From Acidimicrobiaceae bacterium (lineage in GTDB: Bacteria > Actinomycetota > Acidimicrobiia > Acidimicrobiales > RAAP-2), in NCBI GenBank assembly GCA_003153575.1, contig PLZW01000001.1, positions 284,548-348,547 on the forward strand: a DNA stretch of 64,000 bases, read 5' to 3'. The notes below the pieces were generated by a model. The model did not search any database and was not told the DNA's origin. It saw nothing but the letters and a program-made list of their open reading frames with translations. Shown piece after piece: positions 19,024-27,071 of the stretch. Made by a program: the position numbers and the translations under genes. The number at the start of each line of letters is the position of its first letter. The first letter of the stretch is position 1.

Positions 19024-19317
19024 ATGAGCGAAGAGGACCTCGAGCGCTACGAGTCGGAGATCGAGCTCGCCCTGGTGCACGAGTACCGGGCGGTCGTCCC
19101 GCTGTTCTCCTATGTGGTCGAGACCGAGCGCCGGTTCTACCTGGCCAACAACGTGGAGGTCACCGTGCGGTCCGACACCGCGCCGGCGTGTGTGGAGGTC
19201 ATCCTCAACGACGCCTGGGTGTGGGACATGTACCGCCCGGCGCGGTTCGTGCCCTCGGTGCGCATCCTCACCTTCCGAGACGTGAACATCGAGCGGTTGC
19301 CCGACAAGGATCCGTGA
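19024..19317 (+). CDS. DUF2469 family protein
   Basis: 97 residues with the actinobacterial DUF2469 pattern: MSEEDLERYESEIEL, VVETERRFYLANNVEV, and DAWVWDMYRPARFV. The family is small, conserved and of unknown function, and usually lies between rnhB and yraN. Here rnhB is missing but the yraN side is kept, with a four-base GTGA overlap. The ATG at 19024 fits the family N-terminus, although no strong Shine-Dalgarno precedes it. Confidence 0.93.
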   Translation: MSEEDLERYESEIELALVHEYRAVVPLFSYVVETERRFYLANNVEVTVRSDTAPACVEVILNDAWVWDMYRPARFVPSVRILTFRDVNIERLPDKDP

Positions 19318-19703
19318 GTCCGACACCGTCGCCGGGTTCCGGCTCGGGGTCGGATCACAACCGGGACCTCGGACGCCGCGGCGAGGGCGTGGCGGTGGCC
19401 TGGTACGAAGAGCACGGGTACGAGCTCCTCGAGCGCAACTGGCGCCGCCGCGAGGGCGAGGTCGACCTCATCGTCCGCAAGGGACGCACCGTGGCCTTCT
19501 GCGAGGTCAAGACCCGCTCCACCGACGCCTTCGGCACCGGAGCCGAGGCCGTCCTGCCGGCCAAGCAGCGCCGGATCCGGCGGCTCGCCTCCCGTTGGCT
19601 GGCCGAGCTGACGCCCGCTTCGGGGCGAGCCCTGGTCGACGTGCGCTTCGACGTGGTGTGCATCACCTCCGGCGACGTGGACGTCATCGAGGACGCCTTT
19701 TGA
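19314..19703 (+). CDS. yraN: YraN / UPF0102 family putative endonuclease-fold protein
   Basis: 129 residues. The family core is intact: LGRRGEGVAVAWYEEHGYE, LLERNWRRREGEVDLIV and VAFCEVKTRS. The E...D...E-x-K residues resemble the catalytic set of Holliday-junction-resolvase-like nucleases, but activity has not been established for the family. A Ser/Gly-rich stretch of about 16 residues precedes the core. The start is the GTG overlapping the DUF2469 stop. Confidence 0.93.
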   Translation: MSPTPSPGSGSGSDHNRDLGRRGEGVAVAWYEEHGYELLERNWRRREGEVDLIVRKGRTVAFCEVKTRSTDAFGTGAEAVLPAKQRRIRRLASRWLAELTPASGRALVDVRFDVVCITSGDVDVIEDAF

Positions 19704-19731
19704 GTGTGGGCGGACCTCCTAAGGTGACCGG

Positions 19732-20526
19732 ATGGCCGACACGCTGAAGACCTTGATCGTGGAGCGCACCGGGGGCGTGGTGACCGTCACCATGAACCGG
19801 CCGGAGCGCAAGAACGCCGCCAACGGGACCATGTGGCGGGAGCTCCTGGGCGTCTTCGAGGACGTGGCCGGCGACCGCGGCGCCCGGGCGATGGTCCTGA
19901 CCGGCGCCGGGGGCGCCTTCTGCTCGGGCGCCGACCTGTCCGACCCGTCCGACGTGGCCGGTCGGCCCGGCGACCCCAACCTGGTCCAGATGCGGGCACT
20001 GGCCGATGTCGCCCTCCGCCTGCACCGGCTCCCGAAGCCGACCATCGCCAAGGTGGGCGGGGTGGCCGCCGGGGCCGGCATGTCGATGGCCCTTGGCTGC
20101 GACCTGGTGGTGGCCTCGGAGTCGGCCCGCTTCTCCCAGATCTTCGCCAAGCGCGGACTCTCGGTCGACTTCGGGGCGTCATGGCTGCTGCCCCGGCTGA
20201 TCGGGCTGCACAAGGCGAAGGAGCTGGCCTACTTCGCCGACATCCTGAGCGCTTCCGAGGCCGAGGCATTCGGCCTCGTCAACCGGGTAGTGCCCGACGA
20301 CGACCTGGACCGGTTCGTCGACGACTGGGCCCGGCGGCTCGCCGAAGGTCCGACGCTGGCGCTGTCGATGACCAAGACCATGCTGAACAACTCGCTGGCC
20401 GTCTCCATGGAACAGGCGCTGGAGGACGAGGCCCGGGCCCAGTCGGTCAATTTCGTCACCCGGGACACCCGAGAAGCGCTGACCGCCTTCGCCGAGCGTC
20501 GTCCGCCGGCCTTCGAGGGCCGCTAG
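19732..20526 (+). CDS. Enoyl-CoA hydratase/isomerase family protein, atypical active site
   Basis: 264 residues of crotonase fold: VTVTMNRPERKNAAN, SGADLSD forming half of the oxyanion hole, and AAGAGMSMALGCDLV for the other half. The two glutamates of true enoyl-CoA hydratases are not present: the first position reads Ser in GAGMSMALGCD, and the second reads Phe in FSQIFAKRG. An Asp follows in GLSVDFGASWLLPRL, the arrangement seen in PaaG-like isomerases. An acyl-CoA isomerase or related role is therefore more likely than plain hydration. It stands alone between yraN and the convergent VIT gene. Confidence 0.88.
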   Translation: MADTLKTLIVERTGGVVTVTMNRPERKNAANGTMWRELLGVFEDVAGDRGARAMVLTGAGGAFCSGADLSDPSDVAGRPGDPNLVQMRALADVALRLHRLPKPTIAKVGGVAAGAGMSMALGCDLVVASESARFSQIFAKRGLSVDFGASWLLPRLIGLHKAKELAYFADILSASEAEAFGLVNRVVPDDDLDRFVDDWARRLAEGPTLALSMTKTMLNNSLAVSMEQALEDEARAQSVNFVTRDTREALTAFAERRPPAFEGR

Positions 20527-20544
20527 ACCCACGGCCGGTGGTGC

Positions 20545-21360
20545 TCACCCTCCCGAGGCATGGAACAGTCGGCCGATGGCGAAGCCGAGTGCGGCGGCAC
20601 CCAGACCGATGCACACCATCTTCAGCCCGTTCTTCCACCAGGAGCCGACCCGGGTGAGGGCCGAGTAGACCCCGACTCCGAACAGGACGACGGCACTCGA
20701 GATGATGGCCACGACCAGAGCAGGTCCCCGCGCCAGGAAGACGAACGGGAGCAGCGGAATGAAATGGCCGACGAGCGTGGCGATGGTGATGACCGCGGAG
20801 CTGCGCAGGACGTCCCGGTTCTCGACCGGCTGCAGATGGCGCTCCTCTTCCATGATGGTGGTGACCCATTTCTCACGGTTGTCCGTGATGGTGGCGACCA
20901 CCTGATCGAGAAGAGGGCCGGAGAACCCCTTGGCACGGTAGAGCTCGGTGATCTCCCGGCTCTCCAGGTCGGTGTCGACGCTGACCGCCGACTCTTCGAT
21001 GGCGCGCTGGGCGGCGTAGTAGTCGCGGTCGGCGACGGTCGAGGTGTAGCCGACGGCTCCCATCGAGATGGACTCGGTGATGGCCGCGGCAAACCCGGCG
21101 GCCAGCAGGACGGTACGGTCCCCACCCCCGGCGATCACGCCGAGGATGATGCCGAGAATGTTGACCAGGCCGTCTTGGCCTCCGAGGATGACATCTCGGA
21201 GCCAGTCCGTCCTACCTTCGTGGCTGTGCCGGCTGCCGCTGCGCGACAACCCCAAGTCCGGCTGCGGCTCTTGTTGGCCCGTGCCTTGCCCGGCACAGGC
21301 CCGGCCGAGGCGGGTGACAGGTGTGGGTTGCGAACCCGTGCCCGAGGCTGGATCGGTCAT
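20545..21360 (-). CDS. VIT1/CCC1-family iron/manganese transporter
   Basis: 271 residues. The family hallmark WLRDVILGGQDGLVNILGII starts the first membrane segment, followed by GFAAAITESISMGAVGY; a cytoplasmic metal-binding insert with EEERHLQP follows, then three further hydrophobic segments to the C-terminus. Homologues move Fe2+ or Mn2+ out of the cytoplasm or into compartments. The first 45 residues are not conserved, so the true start may be internal. It is convergent with the crotonase gene and divergent from comM. Confidence 0.88.
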   Translation of the reverse strand: MTDPASGTGSQPTPVTRLGRACAGQGTGQQEPQPDLGLSRSGSRHSHEGRTDWLRDVILGGQDGLVNILGIILGVIAGGGDRTVLLAAGFAAAITESISMGAVGYTSTVADRDYYAAQRAIEESAVSVDTDLESREITELYRAKGFSGPLLDQVVATITDNREKWVTTIMEEERHLQPVENRDVLRSSAVITIATLVGHFIPLLPFVFLARGPALVVAIISSAVVLFGVGVYSALTRVGSWWKNGLKMVCIGLGAAALGFAIGRLFHASGG

Positions 21361-21437
21361 CCGAGCGAGAAGCTACGTCTGAATACCCCTCGGTGCAACC
21401 CTCGGCGGGCGTCGAGGATCCGAGGCGTCGGTTGGAT

Positions 21438-21463
21438 GACACACCCGATCCGTAAGGTGTGTC
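21438..21463. repeat. 8-bp perfect inverted repeat between VIT and comM genes
   Basis: GACACACC at 21438-21445 is matched by GGTGTGTC at 21456-21463 with ten bases between. It lies in the divergent region, about 78 bases upstream of the VIT start and about 82 upstream of the comM start. It could be an operator; there is no T-run. Confidence 0.4.
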
Positions 21464-21510
21464 CGGTGCCTCGAGGGCTGATGGCATCGGTGTATCCCAG
21501 TCGTTCCCGC

Positions 21511-21539
21511 CCTCCTGAGTCCCACCCTTCCTCAGGAGG
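21511..21539 (+). promoter_or_regulatory. Hairpin enclosing the comM Shine-Dalgarno
   Basis: CCTCCTGAG at 21511-21519 is the exact reverse complement of CTCAGGAGG at 21531-21539, with an 11-base loop. The right arm contains the perfect Shine-Dalgarno AGGAGG (21534-21539), five bases before the comM GTG at 21545. If formed in the mRNA, the stem would block ribosome binding, so comM and coupled dprA may be controlled at translation. The pairing is visible in the sequence; the regulatory role is inferred. Confidence 0.65.
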
Positions 21540-21544
21540 CACCT

Positions 21545-23074
21545 GTGATCGCCAGCATCCCCTCCGCCGTCCTCCAAGGTGTCGACGGCTGCCCCGTCGT
21601 GGTCGAGGTCCACGTGGCCAACGGCCTGCCCGGATTCACCGTGGTGGGGCTGCCCGACGCCGCCGTGCGGGAGTCCCGCGACCGGGTGCGCGCCTCGTTC
21701 GCGTCGAGCGGACTGCCGTGGCCCCGCCGGCGGATCACGGTGAACCTGGCTCCGTCCGCCATTCCGAAGGGAGGTGCCGGCCTCGACCTGCCCATCGCCC
21801 TCGGGGTCCTGGTGGCCTCCGGCGTGGTGGCACCCGAGGCGGTGGCGGGCTACGCCTTCGTGGGCGAGCTCGGACTGGACGGCTCACTGCGCGGCGTGCC
21901 GGGGGCGCTGGCCTTGGCCGACGCGCTGAGGTCCCACCGGTTGGTGGTGGCCGTCGAGGACGGGCCCGAGGCCTCGCTGGGCGGCGGCACCTGCCTCACG
22001 GCACCGAACCTGGTCGAGGTCGTGGCCCGTTGCACGGGGCGCCGGCCGTGGCCCGGGCCACCCCCGGCGACGACCGGGCCGCAGGGGACCGACGACGGAT
22101 CCGGGGCTGCGGGCGATCTCGCCGAAGTGAGGGGCCATCTGCTGGCGCGCCGGGCCCTCGAGGTGGCGGCCACCGGGGGTCACCACCTGTTGATGGTGGG
22201 CCCGCCCGGAGCCGGCAAGACGCTTCTGGCCAACCGCCTGCCGGGCCTTCTCCCCGACCTTGACGACGCCACGGCGCGGGTGGCGACGCGCATCCGTTCG
22301 GCCGCCGGGATCGGCGGGGCGACCACCTCGCTCCTGCGGCGCCCACCGTTCCGGGCTCCCCACCACGGGCTGTCGGCGGTGGCCATGATCGGAGGGGGCA
22401 CCGGGGCCCTCCGGCCTGGCGAGGTCAGCCTGGCGCACGGCGGGACGCTCTTCCTCGACGAGCTCGGCGAGTTCCCCACGACCGTGCTCGACGCCCTCCG
22501 CCAACCCCTCGAGGATGGCGTCGTGCGGGTCAGCCGATCGCACGGATCATCCACGTGTCCGGCCCGCTTCCTGCTGGTGGCGGCCATGAATCCGTGCCCT
22601 TGTGGGGAGGGCGGGGTGCCCGGTGGTTGCCGGTGCCCGCCCGCGGCGCGGGCCCGCTACGGGCGCAGGCTATCGGGTCCGCTCCTCGACCGGTTCGACA
22701 TCACGCTGCGGATCGACCGCCCAGCCGACACCGAGCTCCTGGACCGCGATCCGGGCGAGTCGACGGCGGTCGTGGCGGCCCGGGTGGCCGAGGCGCGAGC
22801 CCGGGCCGGGGCGCGGGGGGTGCCGACCAACGCCGAGCTCGACGGTCCGGCGCTCGACCAGGCCACATCCCTCGACGACCGGGCCACCGCCTGTCTCGAG
22901 GCGCACCTGCGCTCCGGGAAGTTGAGCGCCCGGGGGCTCCTGCGGGTCCGCCGGCTGGCCCGCACGGTGGCCGACCTCGATGGGGCGGGCGACACGGTCG
23001 AGTCGCGCCACGTGAGCGAGGCCCTGTTCCTACGGGGCGGGCGCGACCTCCTGTTCGGCGAGGAGACGCGGTGA
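21545..23074 (+). CDS. comM: ComM / YifB family Mg-chelatase-like AAA+ ATPase
   Basis: 509 residues. The N-terminal Lon-like domain reads VEVHVANGLPGFTVVGLPD; the AAA+ module has Walker A VGPPGAGKTLL near residue 220 and Walker B LFLDELGEF near 301. A Cys cluster (CPCGEGG, GGCRCPP) lies near residue 350 and a C-terminal helical domain follows. ComM is a hexameric helicase that drives branch migration of incoming DNA during natural transformation. GTG start with a strong but hairpin-bound Shine-Dalgarno. It overlaps dprA by GTGA. Confidence 0.95.
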   Translation: MIASIPSAVLQGVDGCPVVVEVHVANGLPGFTVVGLPDAAVRESRDRVRASFASSGLPWPRRRITVNLAPSAIPKGGAGLDLPIALGVLVASGVVAPEAVAGYAFVGELGLDGSLRGVPGALALADALRSHRLVVAVEDGPEASLGGGTCLTAPNLVEVVARCTGRRPWPGPPPATTGPQGTDDGSGAAGDLAEVRGHLLARRALEVAATGGHHLLMVGPPGAGKTLLANRLPGLLPDLDDATARVATRIRSAAGIGGATTSLLRRPPFRAPHHGLSAVAMIGGGTGALRPGEVSLAHGGTLFLDELGEFPTTVLDALRQPLEDGVVRVSRSHGSSTCPARFLLVAAMNPCPCGEGGVPGGCRCPPAARARYGRRLSGPLLDRFDITLRIDRPADTELLDRDPGESTAVVAARVAEARARAGARGVPTNAELDGPALDQATSLDDRATACLEAHLRSGKLSARGLLRVRRLARTVADLDGAGDTVESRHVSEALFLRGGRDLLFGEETR

Positions 23075-24195
23075 GCGCCGGGCCCGATGAGGACCTGGAC
23101 TGCGCGGCGGCGCTGCTCGACCTGGCCGGCATGACTCCCGTGCGCCTGGCCAAACTGCTGGACGGCTTCGGACCCCGTCTCGCCTGGCGGTCCGTGACGG
23201 CCGGCACCCACCCGGCCGACCGGGGCCGGAAGTTTGCCCGAGCCGCCAGAGGTGTCCGTCCAGCCGACGCCGCCCGGCGCTACGAGTCGGCCGGCATACG
23301 GCTGCTCCTGCCCGACCGGGCCGGCTATCCAGCCGCCCTGGCCGGCGACCCGGGTGCGCCGGCCGTGCTGTGCGCCGACGGCGACACTTCGGTGCTGGAG
23401 GCCCGCCCGGCGGTGGCCGTCGTGGGTACGAGGTCGGCCACCCCCTACGGGGTGAAGGTGGCCGCCGGGCTGGGTCGGGAGCTGGCCGCAGCCGGGGTGG
23501 TGGTCGTCTCCGGGCTGGCCCTCGGGATCGACGCCGCCGCCCACGCCGGCGCGCTGGCGGCGGGGTCGACCGGCGCCCCGCCGTTGGCCGTGGTCGGCAC
23601 CGGGCTCGACGTGGTCTACCCCCAGGAGAACCGGCTGCTGTGGGAGCGGGTGGCCGCGGTCGGAGCCGTCCTGTCGGAGGCGCCGCTGGGCACGGCGCCA
23701 CGCCGCCGGGTCTTCCCGGCCCGGAACCGGATCATCGCGGCGCTGTCGGACGTGGTCGTGGTCGTCGAGTGCCACGGCCGGGGCGGCTCGCTGTACACGG
23801 CGGAGGCTGCCGCCCGCCGGTCCATCCCCGTGTGCGCCGTGCCCGGATCGGTGCTGAGTCCGGCGTCGAGGGGCACCAATGGCCTCCTGGTGGACGGGTG
23901 CACGCCGGTCCGTGACGTGTCGGACGTGCTGGTGGCGGTGGCCCTGGCCCGGGGCGACGCCCCCGTGCGGGCCGCAGGTACCGCGGCTGGCCCGCCGCCG
24001 GTGGGCGGGGACGCCGCCCTTGGGCTCGACCGGGTCGGGAGATTGGTATGGGAGGCGGTCGAGGACACGCCGACCACGGTCGAGACGGTGCTGCTCCGCA
24101 CGAATCTCTCCCTGGCTGCCCTGACCGAGGCGGTCGCCGACTTGGTCGACCTGGGGCTGTTGGTGTCGGGTGCCGGGTGGTGGTCGAGGGCGTGA
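23071..24195 (+). CDS. dprA: DNA-processing protein DprA
   Basis: 374 residues: an N-terminal SAM/HhH-like part, the Rossmann core with VVGTRSATPYGVKVA near residue 118, VVVSGLALGIDAAAHAGAL, GRGGSLYTAEAA and PVCAVPGSV, and a C-terminal winged helix (PTTVETVLLRTNLSLAALTEAV). DprA protects incoming single-stranded DNA and loads RecA. The GTG start overlaps the comM stop, so the pair is translated together and shares the hairpin control. Confidence 0.95.
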   Translation: MSAGPDEDLDCAAALLDLAGMTPVRLAKLLDGFGPRLAWRSVTAGTHPADRGRKFARAARGVRPADAARRYESAGIRLLLPDRAGYPAALAGDPGAPAVLCADGDTSVLEARPAVAVVGTRSATPYGVKVAAGLGRELAAAGVVVVSGLALGIDAAAHAGALAAGSTGAPPLAVVGTGLDVVYPQENRLLWERVAAVGAVLSEAPLGTAPRRRVFPARNRIIAALSDVVVVVECHGRGGSLYTAEAAARRSIPVCAVPGSVLSPASRGTNGLLVDGCTPVRDVSDVLVAVALARGDAPVRAAGTAAGPPPVGGDAALGLDRVGRLVWEAVEDTPTTVETVLLRTNLSLAALTEAVADLVDLGLLVSGAGWWSRA

Positions 24196-24249
24196 TGCGG
24201 ACGGGGCGGGACACCGGGTGCAGCCGGGGTCGACCGCTACTGTGCGGGG

Positions 24250-25071
24250 GTGCCCGTGCCCGACCACGTCACCACGTCCGTGGGAGGACTGAGCCTGTGG
24301 TTGGAGGCCCCGGAGGCAGGCACGGAGGACGGATCGGTGCTGGAGCGGGCCCGGACCGCAGCCGAGGCGGCGGTGCGGATCGGCTGCACGGCGCTGTGGA
24401 TCTCCGAGCCCGACCGGGACCCCGCCACCGGGCGGGTCCCGTACGAGGCCTACTCCCTCCTGGGTGCCATGGCCACCTACCGGTACGACCTGCACCTCGG
24501 CGTGTCGGCAGATGGCGGCGAGCGGCGCGCCCCTTCGATCTTGGCCAAGATCGTGAGCGGCATCGACGTCATCTCCCGCGGCCATGGTGTCCTGTCGCTC
24601 GAAGCCGACCGGGCCGATGCCGCCGACAGGCTGGCCAACTGGCTCGAGGTGGCCCGGGCCGTGCTCGAGGACGATTCCCCGTCGTTCGGGGGCCGGTTCC
24701 ATTCCGTGGCCGGGGCGGTCAACCGGCCCGCCCCGGTCCAGACCGGCGGGGTGCCGCTCGTCGTGTTCTTGAACGGCACGGGGTCGGCCGCCGGTCTGGT
24801 CGAGGTCTGCGCCCGCTCGGCCGACGCCGTGGTGGTGGGCCACTACGCCGTCCGGGAGATTGTGGATTCCGTCGCCGAATGGCCCGGCGCCCGCTCCCGG
24901 CCGGCCGACCGGGTAGCCGTCCTGGGTAAGGTCCGGACGTCCGGCGCAAGTGGCACCCGGATCGTCGACGAGGTGGCGGCCGTCCGTGACGCCGGGGGCG
25001 ACGGATGCCTGGTGGGGGTGGCGGCGCCGTGGTCCGTCGAACTGTTGGAGGGCATGCGGCCGGCCTGGTGA
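24250..25071 (+). CDS. Luciferase-like (LLM) flavin/F420-dependent oxidoreductase
   Basis: 273 residues. The bacterial-luciferase barrel pattern is visible: an early strand LSLWLEAPEAG, IGCTALWISEPD, the APSILAKIVSGIDVISRGHGVL segment and a C-terminal EVAAVRDAGGDGCLVGV. Relatives in Actinobacteria mostly use coenzyme F420. The substrate is unknown. It is shorter than typical family members (about 300 residues) and is weakly conserved in the middle. GTG start. Confidence 0.72.
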   Translation: MPVPDHVTTSVGGLSLWLEAPEAGTEDGSVLERARTAAEAAVRIGCTALWISEPDRDPATGRVPYEAYSLLGAMATYRYDLHLGVSADGGERRAPSILAKIVSGIDVISRGHGVLSLEADRADAADRLANWLEVARAVLEDDSPSFGGRFHSVAGAVNRPAPVQTGGVPLVVFLNGTGSAAGLVEVCARSADAVVVGHYAVREIVDSVAEWPGARSRPADRVAVLGKVRTSGASGTRIVDEVAAVRDAGGDGCLVGVAAPWSVELLEGMRPAW

Positions 25072-25179
25072 ACGGCGCCCCTGCCGGGGCGCGCGGCACC
25101 AACTAGATCCGTCGGCGCCGACCGCACTGGCGGCTGTGTGCCCCGAGAATCCCAGGGAGTGCGCTGATACGGTGCGCCC

Positions 25180-26052
25180 ATGTTGATCGGTGCCCACGTA
25201 CGAGCGGGGAAGGGCCTGGTTCCGGCCCTCCAGCACGGCGCGGACATCGGGGCGGACTCCGTCCAGATCTTCACCCAGAGTCCCCGGATGTGGAAGGCCT
25301 CCCAGTACAGCGACGAGGTCCTGGCGGCCTACCGGGAGGCCCAGGACGAGCACCCCTCGGTGGTCTCCACCTTCTGTCACGCCACCTACCTCATCAACCT
25401 GGCCTCGCCTGATCCCGAACTGGCGGTGAAGTCGCGCACCTGCCTGACAGCCAACCTGTCGACGGCGGACGGCATGGGCGCCGAAGGCCTCGTGCTGCAC
25501 ATCGGCAGTCACCGGGGGAGCGGCTTCGAGACGGCCCTCCCGGCAGTGGCCGAGGCGCTGGTCCGTACCCTCGACGAGGTCGACGCCGACATCGAAGGCT
25601 GCCCGATCCTGTTGGAGAACGCCGCCGGCGCCGGCGACACCGTCGGCCGGTCCTTCGAGGAGCTGGCCCAGGTCATCGACGCCGCATCCGGTGACGAACG
25701 CCTGGGGGTCTGCCTCGACACCCAGCACCTGTGGGCGTCGGGCATCCCGTTTGGCACGGTCGACGAGGCCGACGCCCTCGTCGTCCTCATCGACGGCACC
25801 GTCGGCATGGACCGGCTCCGGTGCATGCACCTCAACGACTCCAAGGTGGACTTCGGGGCCAACAGGGACCGGCACGAGAACATCGGGGACGGCACCATCG
25901 GCGCCGACGGACTGGCCGCGCTGCTCGGCCACCCGGCCCTGCAGGGCCTACCGGCCATCCTGGAGGTACCGGGCGAGGGGGACGGCCCCCGGACCGAGGA
26001 CGTGGCCTCGGCCCGACGGGTGCTGGAGGCGGGTCTGGCGCTGCGCTCCTGA
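25180..26052 (+). CDS. nfo: Endonuclease IV (AP endonuclease family 2)
   Basis: 290 residues with all metal-site motifs of the Nfo TIM barrel: IGAHVRAGKG, LLENAAGAGDTVG, CLDTQHLWASG, MHLNDSKVDFGANRDRHENI and LEVPG. It cuts 5' of abasic sites and complements MutM in base-excision repair. The ATG at 25180 gives the full family length. It is monocistronic, with the Zur-box promoter immediately downstream. Confidence 0.95.
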   Translation: MLIGAHVRAGKGLVPALQHGADIGADSVQIFTQSPRMWKASQYSDEVLAAYREAQDEHPSVVSTFCHATYLINLASPDPELAVKSRTCLTANLSTADGMGAEGLVLHIGSHRGSGFETALPAVAEALVRTLDEVDADIEGCPILLENAAGAGDTVGRSFEELAQVIDAASGDERLGVCLDTQHLWASGIPFGTVDEADALVVLIDGTVGMDRLRCMHLNDSKVDFGANRDRHENIGDGTIGADGLAALLGHPALQGLPAILEVPGEGDGPRTEDVASARRVLEAGLALRS

Positions 26053-26090
26053 CGCTCCGCGCCCTCCGGGGAGCGGTCGGAGCTCAGTTG

Positions 26091-26105
26091 TAATGAGAAT
26101 CATTC
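26091..26105. promoter_or_regulatory. Fur/Zur-type operator of the metal-uptake operon
   Basis: TAATGAGAATCATTC contains the dyad AATGA-GAA-TCATT (26092-26104), matching the Fur-superfamily box core. A TATAGT at 26109-26114 can serve as the -10 and TTGTAA at 26088-26093 as a loose -35, so the box would sit across the promoter and block it when metal is bound. The operon downstream ends with its own Fur-family gene, so feedback control is likely. Confidence 0.82.
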
Positions 26106-26213
26106 CCATATAGTGTGTGGGTGTGCGTAGGTTCCCATGGCCTCAGCCGATGCGGCCGATCGTGGCCGTGGCGGCCAAGTTGGACGCGTCGGCCGCGGCA
26201 CTGCGGCGATCCC

Positions 26214-27071
26214 ATGGTTGACGTGACGACCACCGCGGAGACGGTCGGTCCGGCGGTCCGGTTCGAGGACGCCACGGCACGGATCGGCGGACGGGACATC
26301 TGGACCCACGTGGACCTCGCCATCGATCCCGGCACCTTCGTCGCCGTCCTCGGCCCCAACGGGTCCGGGAAGTCGACCCTCATCAAGGCCGTCCTCGGCG
26401 TCCTCCCCCTGGCTGCCGGCCGGGTGGCCGTCCTCGGTCGTCCGCCGGGCGAGGCCGGTGGGGACATCGGGTACCTGCCGCAACGAAGGAGCTTCGACCC
26501 GAGCATGCGGGTCCGGGGAATCGATGTGGTCCGCCTCGGAGCCGACGGCGACCGGTGGGGCGTGCCCCTACCCTGGGGGGCCGCCAGGCGGGCCCGTGAC
26601 GCCCGGGTGGCCGAAGTGATCGACCTGGTGGGGGCCGGTGACTATGCCCGGCGCCCCGTGGGCGAGATGTCAGGGGGCGAACAGCAGCGCCTGCTCATCG
26701 CCCAGGCCCTGGTGCGCAACCCCCACCTCTTGCTCCTCGACGAACCGCTCGACAGCCTCGACCTGCCCAACCAGGGAGCCGTGGCCGCGCTGATCGCGGA
26801 CATCAGCCAGGAGTTCGGGATCACCGTGGTCATCGTGGCCCACGACGTGAACCCCATCGCCTCGGCACTCGACGGTGTGGTCTACGTGGCCCGGGGGCGG
26901 ATCGTCAGCGGGACCCCCGACGAGGTCATCACCACGGCAACACTGTCCGAGCTCTACGGCTCGCCCATCGAGGTGCTCACCACCAGCGACGGCCGACGGG
27001 TGGTGGTCGGCCAACCGGACGCGTCCTCCCACCACGTCGGGCCCCACGGCCACCACCACGACGTCCGATGA
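26214..27071 (+). CDS. znuC: Zinc/manganese-type ABC transporter ATP-binding protein
   Basis: 285 residues. Walker A GPNGSGKST is at residues 47-55, Q-loop in IGYLPQRRSFDP, signature MSGGEQQRLLIAQAL near 151, Walker B LLLLDEPLDSLD near 170 and the H-loop VIVAHDVN near 208. The C-terminus is His-rich (SSHHVGPHGHHHDVR), suiting a metal system. It powers the permeases encoded next. The ATG at 26214 is chosen for family length; no clear Shine-Dalgarno precedes it and the frame is open upstream to the probable transcription start. Its stop overlaps the next ATG. Confidence 0.9.
   Translation: MVDVTTTAETVGPAVRFEDATARIGGRDIWTHVDLAIDPGTFVAVLGPNGSGKSTLIKAVLGVLPLAAGRVAVLGRPPGEAGGDIGYLPQRRSFDPSMRVRGIDVVRLGADGDRWGVPLPWGAARRARDARVAEVIDLVGAGDYARRPVGEMSGGEQQRLLIAQALVRNPHLLLLDEPLDSLDLPNQGAVAALIADISQEFGITVVIVAHDVNPIASALDGVVYVARGRIVSGTPDEVITTATLSELYGSPIEVLTTSDGRRVVVGQPDASSHHVGPHGHHHDVR

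Noticed and set aside
21290-21350. tRNA-like T-arm (GTGGGTTGCGAACCCGTG)
   Set aside because: The loop does not match TTCGAAT-type T-loops and no acceptor, D or anticodon stems could be built around it.
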